64,000 nt of DNA from NCBI GenBank assembly GCA_020850325.1, contig JADZEW010000035.1, forward strand, positions 62,001 through 126,000. The letters are read 5' to 3'. This stretch comes from Methanoregulaceae archaeon (GTDB lineage: Bacteria; Armatimonadota; Fimbriimonadia; Fimbriimonadales; Fimbriimonadaceae). How positions within the stretch are numbered: the stretch's first letter is position 1; the number at the start of each line of letters is the position of its first letter. This document shows positions 41,345 to 49,529 of this stretch, piece after piece. The translations under genes and the position numbers were made by a program. The notes below the pieces were generated by a model that worked only from the letters and a program-made list of their open reading frames with translations, searched no databases and was not told the DNA's origin.

Positions 41345-42168
41345 GTCCACAACACCTGCTTCGAGCGTACCGGAGCCAATCGGGTCGCGATCAGGTCCTG
41401 CGGGCGAACCGCGCCGACCATCTCCGCCCCAAGCACGGCCCGCCGCAAGAGTTCGCTCCGAACATGCACCCACTTCAACACTGGATCGGGCGGGGCGAGG
41501 TCTGGCTCGTGGAATTCAAGGTGCAGCACCGTGTCGCCAAACGCGGCGCGCACATACGCCATCGCCCGCACCCCCTGGAACCGTTCGTTCTCAAGCTCGA
41601 CGTACTGCCTAACCTCCTCGGCCAGCCGGGCCGCCACGTTAAGCGAGGTCTCGGCAATCCTGACCTGACAGGTCAGATAGAATCGCCACCGGCCCATCGG
41701 CAGAACGCCGAAGTGGGGATGAACGTGGTCAGGTCCGAAGTCCGGAGCGGGCATCTCGGCCATCAGCCCCCCAAACCCACGCTCACGCATGGCGGCAAGG
41801 TCCTCCTCGGTCAGACGACTTCGCGACAGTCCGGTCAAGAAAACGGGCACCGCATACCGCTCCGCAATCTCCGCCGCCAGATTCGGCACGTCCACATCCG
41901 CGATGATCCGCAGATCGTCGATCGCCCCGATGCGCGGAAAACTGCCCGCGTGGCGAGTCAGATCGATCCGGTCGATGACCAAGTCGAGAACCGCGAGCAG
42001 TCGTTCTCCCAGGTCGTCATCCGCAACCGAGAACGCCAGCCAAGAGCGGTTGGCGTCGAGGTCGGAGCGCAGGTCGAGGAGTTTGGCGCGCTCGGACAGG
42101 GTCTCCTCGATCCGCCACCGCAAGTCGCGATCGCGCCCCGAGGAGTAGGCGACTTGGACGAGCCCCAT
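41341..42168 (-). CDS. Glutamate formimidoyltransferase-like protein (FTCD N-terminal family)
   Basis: 275 residues. The order of motifs follows formiminotransferases: LLDLRSDLDANRSWLAFSV (in place of D.D.NRS), LTRHAGSFPRIGAIDDLRI (H.G.HPRIGA.D), AAEIAERYAVPVFLTGL, the LAAMRERGFGGL helix and FGPDHVHPHFGVLPMGRWRF, then LNVAARLAEEVRQYVE. Some positions deviate, for example MGRWRF for the usual GAR and FPR for HPR. It may act on another folate or have lost activity. It overlaps purK by four bases and follows fabI. Confidence 0.65.
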   Translation of the reverse strand: MGLVQVAYSSGRDRDLRWRIEETLSERAKLLDLRSDLDANRSWLAFSVADDDLGERLLAVLDLVIDRIDLTRHAGSFPRIGAIDDLRIIADVDVPNLAAEIAERYAVPVFLTGLSRSRLTEEDLAAMRERGFGGLMAEMPAPDFGPDHVHPHFGVLPMGRWRFYLTCQVRIAETSLNVAARLAEEVRQYVELENERFQGVRAMAYVRAAFGDTVLHLEFHEPDLAPPDPVLKWVHVRSELLRRAVLGAEMVGAVRPQDLIATRLAPVRSKQVLWT

Positions 42169-42175
42169 CGCGGCC

Positions 42176-42940
42176 CTACACGCCGGCGATGTTGTAGCCG
42201 TTGTCGATGAAGATGATCTGCCCGGTCACCCCACGGCTGAGGTCGCTCAGCAGATACACCGCCGAGCCGCCGACTTCTTCGGCGCCAAACGGTCGCTTCA
42301 GCGGCGCGCGCTCATGAACGTGGTCGATCATCTCGATCAGCCCCTTCACGCCTCTCGCGGCCACCGTGTTGATGGGTCCGGGCGAGAGCGTGTTCACGCG
42401 GATGCCGCGCACGCCCAGATCGGACGCCAAGTAGCGCACTTCCGACTCCAAAGCGGCCTTGGCGACCCCCATGACGTTGTAGTTCGAGGCCGCACGCACT
42501 GAACCCAGGTAGCTCAGCGCGACGATGCTTCCGTCGTCGTTCATGATCGGCGCGAGCGCCCGCGCGAGTTTGACCAGCGAGTAAGCCGAAATCGTCAGGG
42601 CGGTCTTGAACCCCTCCTCGCTCGTATCGATGAACTGCCCCATCAGGTCTTCCTTGTTCGCGTAGGCCGCGGAGTGAACAAAGAAGTCGATCGTGCCGAA
42701 CTCCGCCCTGACCGCCTCCACTAGGGCTTCGACTTGGTCATCAAACATGAAGTCGCACTGGAACATGCGATAGTCGCTTCGTCCCTCGACTAAGGGTTCC
42801 ACCCGCTCGCGCGTCTTGTCGTTCTGGACGCCGATTCCGACCACCGCGCCGTGCTTGGTCGCCGCCTCGGCGATCGCCCACCCGATGCTACGGTCGTTGG
42901 TGACGCTGAGGACGAGCCCCTTTTTCCCTTGAAGCAACAT
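42176..42940 (-). CDS. fabI: Enoyl-ACP reductase
   Basis: 254 residues, NADH-dependent SDR completing each fatty-acid elongation cycle. KGLVLSVTNDRSIGWAIAEA (SxxSIG variant of the FabI loop), FDFLVHS-type DFFVHSAAYANKEDL, and the FabI-type YxxMGxAK in SNYNVMGVAKAAL, then VNTLSPGPINTVAARGV. The start at MLLQGKKGLV fits the family. tRNA-Pro lies 42 bases upstream on the other strand, so in-frame sequence across it is excluded. Confidence 0.94.
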   Translation of the reverse strand: MLLQGKKGLVLSVTNDRSIGWAIAEAATKHGAVVGIGVQNDKTRERVEPLVEGRSDYRMFQCDFMFDDQVEALVEAVRAEFGTIDFFVHSAAYANKEDLMGQFIDTSEEGFKTALTISAYSLVKLARALAPIMNDDGSIVALSYLGSVRAASNYNVMGVAKAALESEVRYLASDLGVRGIRVNTLSPGPINTVAARGVKGLIEMIDHVHERAPLKRPFGAEEVGGSAVYLLSDLSRGVTGQIIFIDNGYNIAGV

Positions 42941-42982
42941 GGCTTGATTATAGATGCCCTTGGGGTATCCTTTGTCGGCAAT

Positions 42983-43059
42983 CGGGATGTGGCTCAGCTT
43001 GGTAGAGCGCCTCGTTCGGGACGAGGAGGTCGCTGGTTCGAATCCAGTCATCCCGACCA
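42983..43059 (+). tRNA. tRNA-Pro (CGG)
   Basis: Acceptor CGGGATG/CATCCCG, D-arm GGCTCAGCTTGGTAGAGC, anticodon stem CCTCG/CGAGG around TTCGGGA (anticodon CGG), T-arm CTGGTTCGAATCCAG, encoded CCA at 43057-43059. Confidence 0.95.
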
Positions 43060-43078
43060 TCCCCCTCTTTCGCGCCGT

Positions 43079-43645
43079 TTAGACGTTCTGAGCGAGGATG
43101 ATCGCTTCAGCCACTTCGCGCATCGATTTGCGCATGTTCATCGACTGAACCTGAATTCTTCGGTACGCCTCGGTCTCATTCACCCCGTGGAGTTCCATGA
43201 GGATTCCCTTCGCGCGGTCCACGAGCTTCCGCGTTTCGAGTCGATCCTGGAGGTTCCCCACTTCCTTGGCGAGCACCTGATTCTGTTCGTAGCGGCTGCG
43301 CGCAATCTCCATTGCGGGCGGCAGATCGCTCGGCTTGAACGGCTTGACCAAGTAGGCAAACACCCCGGCTTGGGTAGCACGCCCGACGAGTTCGGCATCG
43401 CTGTAGGCGGTGAGCAACATGGCCGGCGCAATGCCTTCTTCGCTGAGGATCGTCGCGGCCTCGATGCCATCCATCACCGGCATCTTCACATCGACGATGC
43501 AGATGTCGGGCTTGTGCTCTCGGGCGAGGTCGACGGCGGTCTGCCCGTCACCCGCCTCAGCAACAACCTCATAACCGAGGTTCTCGAGCATCTGCTTGAG
43601 GTCGAGTCGAATGATCGGATCGTCGTCGGCAATGAGCACTTTCAT
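43079..43645 (-). CDS. Response regulator with ANTAR RNA-binding domain
   Basis: 188 residues. Receiver domain 1-115: VLIADDDPIIRLDLKQML, phospho-acceptor in DICIVDVKMPVMDG, Thr in LLTAYSD and KPF switch Lys. A short coiled coil follows, then the ANTAR domain (130-185): LVDRAKGILMELHGVNETEA and RRIQVQSMNMRKSMREVAEA. Such proteins act as antiterminators by binding paired hairpins in nascent RNA, often for nitrogen or small-amine use. No kinase is adjacent. ATG 43645 gives the typical MKVLIADDD start. Confidence 0.9.
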   Translation of the reverse strand: MKVLIADDDPIIRLDLKQMLENLGYEVVAEAGDGQTAVDLAREHKPDICIVDVKMPVMDGIEAATILSEEGIAPAMLLTAYSDAELVGRATQAGVFAYLVKPFKPSDLPPAMEIARSRYEQNQVLAKEVGNLQDRLETRKLVDRAKGILMELHGVNETEAYRRIQVQSMNMRKSMREVAEAIILAQNV

Positions 43646-43762
43646 GGGTTCGCCTTGGTGAGCGCACGCCGTTGTGAGCAGATGAGTAGGATACCTGTCC
43701 GACAACTCCCCCTCACCGCAAGTGATCGTCTCTCTGGGAGGGGGCTGGGGGGTGGGGTCGTT

Positions 43763-44527
43763 CTAGCCCAACCTCCGGACGCGCCAGATCTCCTCGCTCG
43801 GCCATTGCTTCGCCCACTCCGCCGACATGTAGTCAAACCGGCCATCCACCGCATCGGCCGGCGCTTGCAGTTCCAGCAGTGCCTCGATCTCAAACCCGTG
43901 TTGCCGCAGCAGCCGAATCATCTCGCCGTGCATGAGGTTGAACTCGACCGACGGTGGCTCATCGGCCCACTCCATACGATGCAGCCCAAACCCCGGCCGA
44001 AGCAGCGTGTTCGTGACGGTACCCGTGTCGGGGGCGCATAGCATCGCCAGCGGCGAGTTGCGCAGAAAGATCAGCGTCCCGCCAGGGCGCAGCACTCGTG
44101 CCGCCTCGGGAATCCACTGGTAAGGATCGCACCAGATGCTCGCGCCGTACTCACTCAGCGCGAGATCAAACGATCCGTCGGGAAACGGCAGGTGCTCGGC
44201 GTTCCCCTCGATGAGCGGAAACCGGAGGTCGTGGCGCTCCTGCATCTCGCGCGCGGTGACGAGTTGGGCGGGGGTGAGGTCGAGCCCGACTGGCTTCACA
44301 CCCGCCTTGGCCAACCAGGCCGAGAAGTAGGCCGTGCCGCACCCAAGCTCCAGCGCCGGCAACCCCGCCCAAGCCTCGACCGGGGCACCAAAGGCGTTCA
44401 ACTCGGCCTCGGGCAGATCCCAGATGCCCCACGTGATGACGTCGGTTGCCCAGCACTTCTCGGCCGCCGCCCGGAAGTCAGGTGCGTAGCTGGTCCAGGC
44501 GGCGCGGTTGATCTCGGCGTGGCTCAT
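43763..44527 (-). CDS. SAM-dependent methyltransferase (class I)
   Basis: 254 residues. LPALELGCGTAYFSAWLAK is motif I, followed by VGLDLTPAQLVTAREM, LIEGNAEHLPFPDGSFDLAL (motif II-III region) and EAARVLRPGGTLIFL. The substrate is unknown. MSHAEINRAAW is the chosen start. It is monocistronic between the ANTAR regulator and a divergent NTF2-like gene. The N-terminal region NRAAWTSYAPDFRAAAEKCW matches many ubiE-like generic methyltransferases. Confidence 0.85.
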   Translation of the reverse strand: MSHAEINRAAWTSYAPDFRAAAEKCWATDVITWGIWDLPEAELNAFGAPVEAWAGLPALELGCGTAYFSAWLAKAGVKPVGLDLTPAQLVTAREMQERHDLRFPLIEGNAEHLPFPDGSFDLALSEYGASIWCDPYQWIPEAARVLRPGGTLIFLRNSPLAMLCAPDTGTVTNTLLRPGFGLHRMEWADEPPSVEFNLMHGEMIRLLRQHGFEIEALLELQAPADAVDGRFDYMSAEWAKQWPSEEIWRVRRLG

Positions 44528-44564
44528 AAGGTCCAAGCTACCCGCTCTGTGGGCGCAGGTAGGC

Positions 44565-44590
44565 CGGGAGGGCGCTGCTCCGTCAGCGCC
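44565..44590. repeat. Dispersed GGGCGCTGCTCCGTCAGCGCC repeat, copy 3
   Basis: Same as 16672-16697. It lies in the short gap between divergent genes. Confidence 0.75.
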
Positions 44591-44624
44591 TCATCCGTAT
44601 AGATCCCGTTGTAGACTCTTCCCT

Positions 44625-44945
44625 ATGCACCCCGTAGAAGCTCAGCTCATCGCCTACAACGCCCGCGAAGACGAGCCGTTCATGCGGTGCTTCACCCGGG
44701 ATGTCCGCATCCTCAACGGCCGCGGCGAGGTCGTCCTCGAAGGCTGGGACGCCATGCGCGTCCGCTATGCCGAGGCATTCGCTAAGGAACCCGACGTCCG
44801 CTGCGCCCTCCTCCACCGCATCCACCACGGGGACTTCGTGGTCGACCACGAGCACTTGACCGGCTACCGAGACGGCACCGAGAAGCACGCGGTTGCGATC
44901 TATTGCGTCCGCGATGGGCTCATCGCCCAAGTGCAGTTCCTCTAG
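44625..44945 (+). CDS. NTF2-like (SnoaL/SgcJ-type) protein
   Basis: 106 residues with the steroid-isomerase-like fold: VEAQLIAYNAREDEPFMRCF, DVRILNGRGEVVLEGWDAMR, GDFVVDHEHLTGYRDG and VAIYCVRDGLIAQVQFL. The family includes small hydrolases, isomerases and binding proteins; no specific activity can be assigned. Its end overlaps the convergent PhyH gene by four bases. Confidence 0.75.
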   Translation: MHPVEAQLIAYNAREDEPFMRCFTRDVRILNGRGEVVLEGWDAMRVRYAEAFAKEPDVRCALLHRIHHGDFVVDHEHLTGYRDGTEKHAVAIYCVRDGLIAQVQFL

Positions 44946-45703
44946 TGGTTCGCCATCGAGCGGGTCATGCGGTGATTCCACCCGCGGAGCGCCAGCCGCT
45001 CGTTCGGGTGCTGGTTGCCCGGCTCCACATCGTCATCTCCCGCGTGTAACTGGACGAGCACCGTCTTGCGTGCCCGATCGGACCGGTTGGGCATCGATCC
45101 GTGGATCGTCAAGTAGTGGAAGAACACGACATCGCCTGGCTCGGCTTCGAGCGGCGTCGCATCTTGAATCGGATAATCCAAGAGCATCGACTCCTCAAGT
45201 TGGCCGTCGCTGTCGGTGAGGCGACCTAGCCGGTGCGATCCGGGATAAACCCTTAGGCAGCCCATCTCTTCGTTGGCCGCACTGACATGGATCACCGCCG
45301 CCATCATCGTGTCCTTCATCGTCGGAAAGTACGACCAGTCTTGGTGCATGGGGAACGGCGCGCCGACTTCCGACGGCTTCTGGAACAGCTTGGTGTGGTG
45401 CAGAACGATGTCGGGACCGAGGATCGCCTCGGCGGCATCGAGCAGACGATCGTTCAGCAACGCCCGCATCCACACCGCGCTGTACTGCTGCACATTGTGG
45501 GTGTGTAGGACCACGGTCTCAGCGTACTCCGCCATCTCCGTGCCGGTCCAGCGGGCGTTGATCTCCTCTCCCGACGCCACCAATTGGGCGACGATGCGAT
45601 CGAAGTCGCGCTGAAGGTCCTCGAGTTCCTCCTCCATGAACACTCCGGGGACGACCGCGTATCCATTCTCGGCAAAGAAGTCGGTGAGCTCGGGACCATG
45701 CAT
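44942..45703 (-). CDS. Phytanoyl-CoA dioxygenase (PhyH) family protein 1
   Basis: 253 residues, Fe(II)/2-oxoglutarate oxygenase. The HxD part of the iron triad is MHQDWSYFPT, and the distal His FFHYLTIHGSMPNRS; an Arg further on binds 2-oxoglutarate (RARKTVLVQ). AENEEMGCLRVYPGSHRL is the typical loop. Substrate unknown; such enzymes hydroxylate small lipids, amino acids or natural products. A second PhyH protein lies 2 kb downstream (47708). Confidence 0.88.
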   Translation of the reverse strand: MHGPELTDFFAENGYAVVPGVFMEEELEDLQRDFDRIVAQLVASGEEINARWTGTEMAEYAETVVLHTHNVQQYSAVWMRALLNDRLLDAAEAILGPDIVLHHTKLFQKPSEVGAPFPMHQDWSYFPTMKDTMMAAVIHVSAANEEMGCLRVYPGSHRLGRLTDSDGQLEESMLLDYPIQDATPLEAEPGDVVFFHYLTIHGSMPNRSDRARKTVLVQLHAGDDDVEPGNQHPNERLALRGWNHRMTRSMANH

Positions 45704-45793
45704 GCCGGGATTATGACCGCTCGCTCCGGTTCGCAGCCCTAAGGAACGGCCTTGCGCGAACCGACCTGAAGAGGTAGAATATCCGTCCGGTAC

Positions 45794-45869
45794 TGCCGCA
45801 TAGCTCAGTCGGTAGAGCAGCTGACTGTTAATCAGCGGGTCCTAGGTTCGAGTCCTAGTGCGGCAGCCA
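45794..45869 (+). tRNA. tRNA-Asn (GTT)
   Basis: Acceptor TGCCGCA/TGCGGCA, anticodon arm CTGAC-TGTTAAT-CAGC (GTT), T-arm CTAGGTTCGAGTCCTAG, encoded CCA at 45867-45869. Confidence 0.96.
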
Positions 45870-45885
45870 CGATTTAGGTTCACAA

Positions 45886-45912
45886 TGGCCCCTCCGAGGG
45901 GCTTTTTTGTTG
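45886..45912 (+). terminator. Terminator after tRNA-Asn
   Basis: GCCCCT and AGGGGC stem with loop CCG followed by TTTTTT. Confidence 0.88.
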
Positions 45913-45964
45913 CCGGGATGGTGGTTTGACAGCAGACGGCCCCCAAGCGCCCATAATGCTCTTC

Positions 45965-47335
45965 ATGAGACTTGCCGCATCACTCGTCGCCCTATCCCTG
46001 TGCGCATTGCCGTGGGCAGACCCGGTCGATGATCTGGTGAACCGGGCAGTCGCCGCCGGGACCCCGGGCATCGCCATTGCCGTGATCAAGGACAGCAAGA
46101 TCGAGAGGTTGAAGGGCTACGGTTTTGCCGACGTAGAGAATCGGGTGAAAGCCACGCCGGACTCGATGTTCCAAATCGGGTCGGTGACCAAGCAGTTCAC
46201 GGCGACCCTCATCATGATGCTGGTTGAGGAAGGCAAGGTGGTTCTCGATGCCCCGATCTCGACCTATCTGCCTGACCTTCCGGAAACTTGGCAAGCGGCC
46301 ACCGTTCGGCAGATGCTGAATCACACCAGTGGCATTCCAAGCTATACCGGTCTCCCGGCCTTCTGGGACAAGATGGCGACCCCCGGCACTGATAAGGCGC
46401 TGATCGAGATCGCGGCAGCCGTCCCTAACCCCTATAAGCACGGCGAGAAATGGAGCTACAACAACACCGCCTACTACCTGCTGGGCATGCTTGTCGAAAA
46501 GGTTGCCGGGAAGCCCTTTGAAACCATGCTTCGCGAGCGGATCTGCAGTCCGGTGGGCATGGCTTCCACCCGGGTGAACACCTGGCGGGCCATCATCCCC
46601 CATCGGGCCCGAGGGTACGAAGGGACGGGAGCTAATCTGCGCAACGCTGCCTACCTCGACATGGCGTGGCCCGGCGCCGGCGGCCACATGGTCAGCAATG
46701 TACGCGACCTCGCCTCGTGGCTTCTTGCCCAAGGTTCGGCGAAGCTACTCAAGCCCACGAGTTGGACGACGATGACCAGCAACGGAATCCCGACGGGTGA
46801 CGGAGACACCTACGGCTTTGGGTGGAATCTCAACAAGATCAATGTGCTTGAAGTTATCGAGCATGGCGGCGGCATCCCGGGGTTCGGGTCGTACGTGTTG
46901 CGCGTCCCCGACAAGAAGTTCGCGGTCGCCGTTTTGACGAACTCCGACGACGCGAACCCCAAGGCGCTCGCCTATCGGATCGCCGAGCACTTTCACGGCG
47001 ACCTCAAGCCGAAGATTCAGGCAATCCCTGATCCAAGCCCAGACCTGACGAAGAGGCTCAAGGCGATTCTTGAAGAGGCGCTCAAGGGCAACATGAACGA
47101 AGCCGATTTTGGAGATCCGCTCAAGTCCAGAATCTTCCCGAACAACGCGGACATGCTACGGCAGATGCTTGGGGCCAACGCAAAGCTGAGCAGTCTAGCG
47201 CTCGTCGTCGCTCAGAAGACAGGTCAAACCGAGATGCGGCAGTATGTTGCGATGATCGGCGATTACCGCCTCAAACTCACGTTCCAAGTCGATGAAGGCG
47301 GCAAGATCGTAGGGATGCTCGTCCAGAACGACTAG
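45965..47335 (+). CDS. Exported serine hydrolase (class C beta-lactamase-related)
   Basis: 456 residues with a signal peptide (MRLAASLVALSLCALPWADP). The penicillin-recognition triad is present: Ser73-Val-Thr-Lys76 in QIGSVTKQF, Tyr-Asn-Asn in KWSYNNTAYYLLG, and HGGG in VIEHGGGIPGFGS. The N-terminal domain is followed by a C-terminal domain (about residues 355-456) with mostly beta strands. It may be a D-alanyl peptidase, esterase or lactamase; substrate cannot be fixed. ATG 45965 is preferred to 45956 because it starts the signal peptide cleanly. Confidence 0.88.
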   Translation: MRLAASLVALSLCALPWADPVDDLVNRAVAAGTPGIAIAVIKDSKIERLKGYGFADVENRVKATPDSMFQIGSVTKQFTATLIMMLVEEGKVVLDAPISTYLPDLPETWQAATVRQMLNHTSGIPSYTGLPAFWDKMATPGTDKALIEIAAAVPNPYKHGEKWSYNNTAYYLLGMLVEKVAGKPFETMLRERICSPVGMASTRVNTWRAIIPHRARGYEGTGANLRNAAYLDMAWPGAGGHMVSNVRDLASWLLAQGSAKLLKPTSWTTMTSNGIPTGDGDTYGFGWNLNKINVLEVIEHGGGIPGFGSYVLRVPDKKFAVAVLTNSDDANPKALAYRIAEHFHGDLKPKIQAIPDPSPDLTKRLKAILEEALKGNMNEADFGDPLKSRIFPNNADMLRQMLGANAKLSSLALVVAQKTGQTEMRQYVAMIGDYRLKLTFQVDEGGKIVGMLVQND

Positions 47336-47344
47336 CGGAGAATC

Positions 47345-47698
47345 ATGCCCCACCTCAAGCTCGATGCGACCAGCAACGTCCTCGAACTCGGAGAGATGCC
47401 TGAGATTCTCCGTGAGCTAGTCGCCGAACTCTGCCGCCACGAGACCATCGACCCGGCGAGCGTGAAGGCGTACTTCCACGAGCAGCGTGTGTGGACGATG
47501 GGCGAAGGGGCGCGCCCTGGATTCGTGCATCTCGAGGTTGCGGTGCTCGATGGGCGGCCGTTGGAGCTAAAGCAAGCGATCGCCCAAGGCATGCGCGGCG
47601 TGTTGGAACGGTGTTTTGCGAGGTCGATCGCCGAAGGGCTCGTTGGCTTCACCATCGAAGTCCGCGATATGGACCGGGCGACGTACGTGAAAGCGTAG
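47345..47698 (+). CDS. Tautomerase-superfamily (CHMI-like) protein
   Basis: 117 residues starting MPHLKLDATSN, so Pro would be the N-terminal catalytic base after Met removal, as in 4-oxalocrotonate tautomerases and 5-carboxymethyl-2-hydroxymuconate isomerase. The segment FVHLEVAVLDGRPLELKQAI is typical of CHMI's GRxxExK-like helix. ERCFARSIAEGLVGFTIEVR gives the second half. It could isomerise aromatic degradation intermediates; no other catabolic genes are near. It begins nine bases after the hydrolase stop. Confidence 0.75.
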   Translation: MPHLKLDATSNVLELGEMPEILRELVAELCRHETIDPASVKAYFHEQRVWTMGEGARPGFVHLEVAVLDGRPLELKQAIAQGMRGVLERCFARSIAEGLVGFTIEVRDMDRATYVKA

Positions 47699-47707
47699 AA
47701 TGTGCCC

Positions 47708-48511
47708 ATGGCGCTCGACACCCCTTACGCCCTCTCATCTGCCGATATCGATGCCTATCAGGCGAACGGCCACACGCTCCTGCGCGGGCTGGCTTTGATT
47801 GATGAACTCGCGCCCTATCGTGATTTGATTCGGGTCGAGACCAACGAAGCTGCCAAGAACTATGCGCCCCTCGCCGAGCGCGGCACGTACGGCAAGGCAT
47901 TCATTCAGCACTGCAACCTGTGGGTTCGCGATCCGCATATCGCGGAGTTTGTGTTGGCGAAGCGGTTCGCGAAGGTTGCGGCGGACCTGATGGGCGTCGA
48001 TGGCGTTCGGCTCTACCACGACCAGGCGCTCTTCAAAGAGCCCGGCGGCGGGCCGACGCCGTGGCACCAGGACCAGCAGTATTGGCCGCTGGACGGGGTG
48101 AAGTGCGTGACCATGTGGATGCCACTCGTCGATGTGTCGGCGGATATGGGCACCATGCGGTTCGCTTCGGGCTCGCAGGCACTGGGGTATCTGGGGCCGC
48201 TCGATATCTCGGATGACTCCGAGGCGCAACTTGCCCAGCTTGTCGAGGAGAGGGGATATCCCGTGACTCCGTCGCCGGATATGAAGGCCGGGGATGCAAC
48301 GTTCCACGACGGCTGGTGCATCCACGGTGCGCCCGGCAACTCGAGCCCAGACCGCATGCGAGAAGTGATGACGATCATCTACTTCGAGGACGGCGCGGTG
48401 ATCACCGAACCGGACAGCGACTCGCGGCGGAACGACTTGGCGTCGTGGTTGCCGGGGTTGAAGTCAGGGGACTTGGCCGCCTCGGAGTTGAACCCCAGCG
48501 TCTGGCCCTAG
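47708..48511 (+). CDS. Phytanoyl-CoA dioxygenase (PhyH) family protein 2
   Basis: 267 residues from ATG 47708 (GTG 47702 is possible). Iron triad HxD in TPWHQDQQYWPLD and distal His in GWCIHGAPGNSS; 2-oxoglutarate-binding Arg in RMREVMTIIY. DMGTMRFASGSQALGYLG is the loop seen in this family. It is clearly related in plan to 44942-45703, but the two share little sequence, so they are not recent copies. Unknown substrate. Confidence 0.87.
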   Translation: MALDTPYALSSADIDAYQANGHTLLRGLALIDELAPYRDLIRVETNEAAKNYAPLAERGTYGKAFIQHCNLWVRDPHIAEFVLAKRFAKVAADLMGVDGVRLYHDQALFKEPGGGPTPWHQDQQYWPLDGVKCVTMWMPLVDVSADMGTMRFASGSQALGYLGPLDISDDSEAQLAQLVEERGYPVTPSPDMKAGDATFHDGWCIHGAPGNSSPDRMREVMTIIYFEDGAVITEPDSDSRRNDLASWLPGLKSGDLAASELNPSVWP

Positions 48512-48527
48512 ATCGAGCCGATCTGGC

Positions 48528-48690
48528 CTCAATGAGCCCTCTCAAGCGAAGCACAATCGAGGCTGTTGCACTCTGTGGCATGTGCGTCTCGCGCATGCGT
48601 ACCACGACCGTCTCGGTCGTGGCTCTGAACCTAACTCAGGGGCGGGACGCCCCTGATACGCATGGCCGAGACGGCCATGCCACAAGTCCA
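48528..48690. repeat. Cluster of short palindromic hairpins
   Basis: Three hairpins in a gene-free gap: CCACGACC-GTCT-GGTCGTGG, AGGGGC-GGGA-GCCCCT and CATGGCCG-AGA-CGGCCATG. GTGGCATGTGCG words frame them. This looks like a REP-type dispersed element; no coding sequence is seen. Confidence 0.6.
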
Positions 48691-48711
48691 GAACCTTGCT
48701 AGACGTCAACC

Positions 48712-49440
48712 TCAGAACCGAATCGACACACCCGCGGTGATGTAGTTCACCCAAGCGAAGTTTTTCACTCGAGGGACGTCCGCGCCGCCTTCCAAGACTC
48801 GAAAGCCGACAAATGCCGTCGCGCCCGAGCCGATGTCCCGTTTCACCCTCAGGCTGAGGTCAATGGCCCGTCCTGGACCGCCGGCGAGCCCATCCAACTC
48901 GACCTCGTACATGAATCCGTTCGAAATCTCACCTTCGCCGTAGATGTTCAGGAGCGGCACGAATCCGGTATTGCGTTCCGTCGCCACCGTCGAGACCTGC
49001 CGCAACCGGATTTCGGCGTCGCGGATCTTCAGCGTCCCGCCGATGGCCCAGCCGCCCTTCCAGCCCTTACGGTAGGTCAGGCGGTAGCTGTCGAACTGGT
49101 AGTTCGCCGCTACGGGACCAGCTCCGGAAGTCTGCCCGGCGAAACTGGTGGCACCACCAAAACTGCCGCTCCCGCTCTGGCGAAACGGAGCATAAAGCAG
49201 CTTCCACGTACCGCCGGCGCGGTCATCGTAGGACAGGGATACACGCCCGAACGACTTCCAACTCTTCCCGATCAGCCCCGCCAAGTCGACGTTGGTGCCC
49301 GTGGACTTCGGCACGCGGGCGTTGTTGTATCGGGTCGATGTCAGTCCGGTTTCCAGCTCCACCTTCCAGGGCTTGGTCGCCTCTTGAGCGACGGAAACAG
49401 CGGCGAGAGTGAGAATCGGGAGCGTCGAGAACAGCTTCAT
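48712..49440 (-). CDS. Exported beta-barrel-like outer-membrane protein, unknown
   Basis: 242 residues. Signal peptide MKLFSTLPILTLAAVSVAQE, then alternating amphipathic strands separated by turns (WKVELETGLTSTRYNN, FGRVSLSYDDRAGGTWKLLY, YRLTYRKGWKGGWAIGGTLK) and a C-terminal strand FAWVNYITAGVSIRF ending in Phe, the sorting signature of outer-membrane barrels. About ten strands are visible. No known family. Confidence 0.7.
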   Translation of the reverse strand: MKLFSTLPILTLAAVSVAQEATKPWKVELETGLTSTRYNNARVPKSTGTNVDLAGLIGKSWKSFGRVSLSYDDRAGGTWKLLYAPFRQSGSGSFGGATSFAGQTSGAGPVAANYQFDSYRLTYRKGWKGGWAIGGTLKIRDAEIRLRQVSTVATERNTGFVPLLNIYGEGEISNGFMYEVELDGLAGGPGRAIDLSLRVKRDIGSGATAFVGFRVLEGGADVPRVKNFAWVNYITAGVSIRF

Positions 49441-49529
49441 GGTGGCTGGAGTGATCTACGCAAGCTCACGTGCGAACGTCATCCGACAACTGTAACGCCT
49501 CTGTAATGCCCTCCTAGTAACTTCATGGC

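Noticed and set aside
44942-48511. The two PhyH genes as a recent duplication
   Set aside because: They share the iron-binding motifs but little other sequence, lie in opposite orientation and have different lengths.
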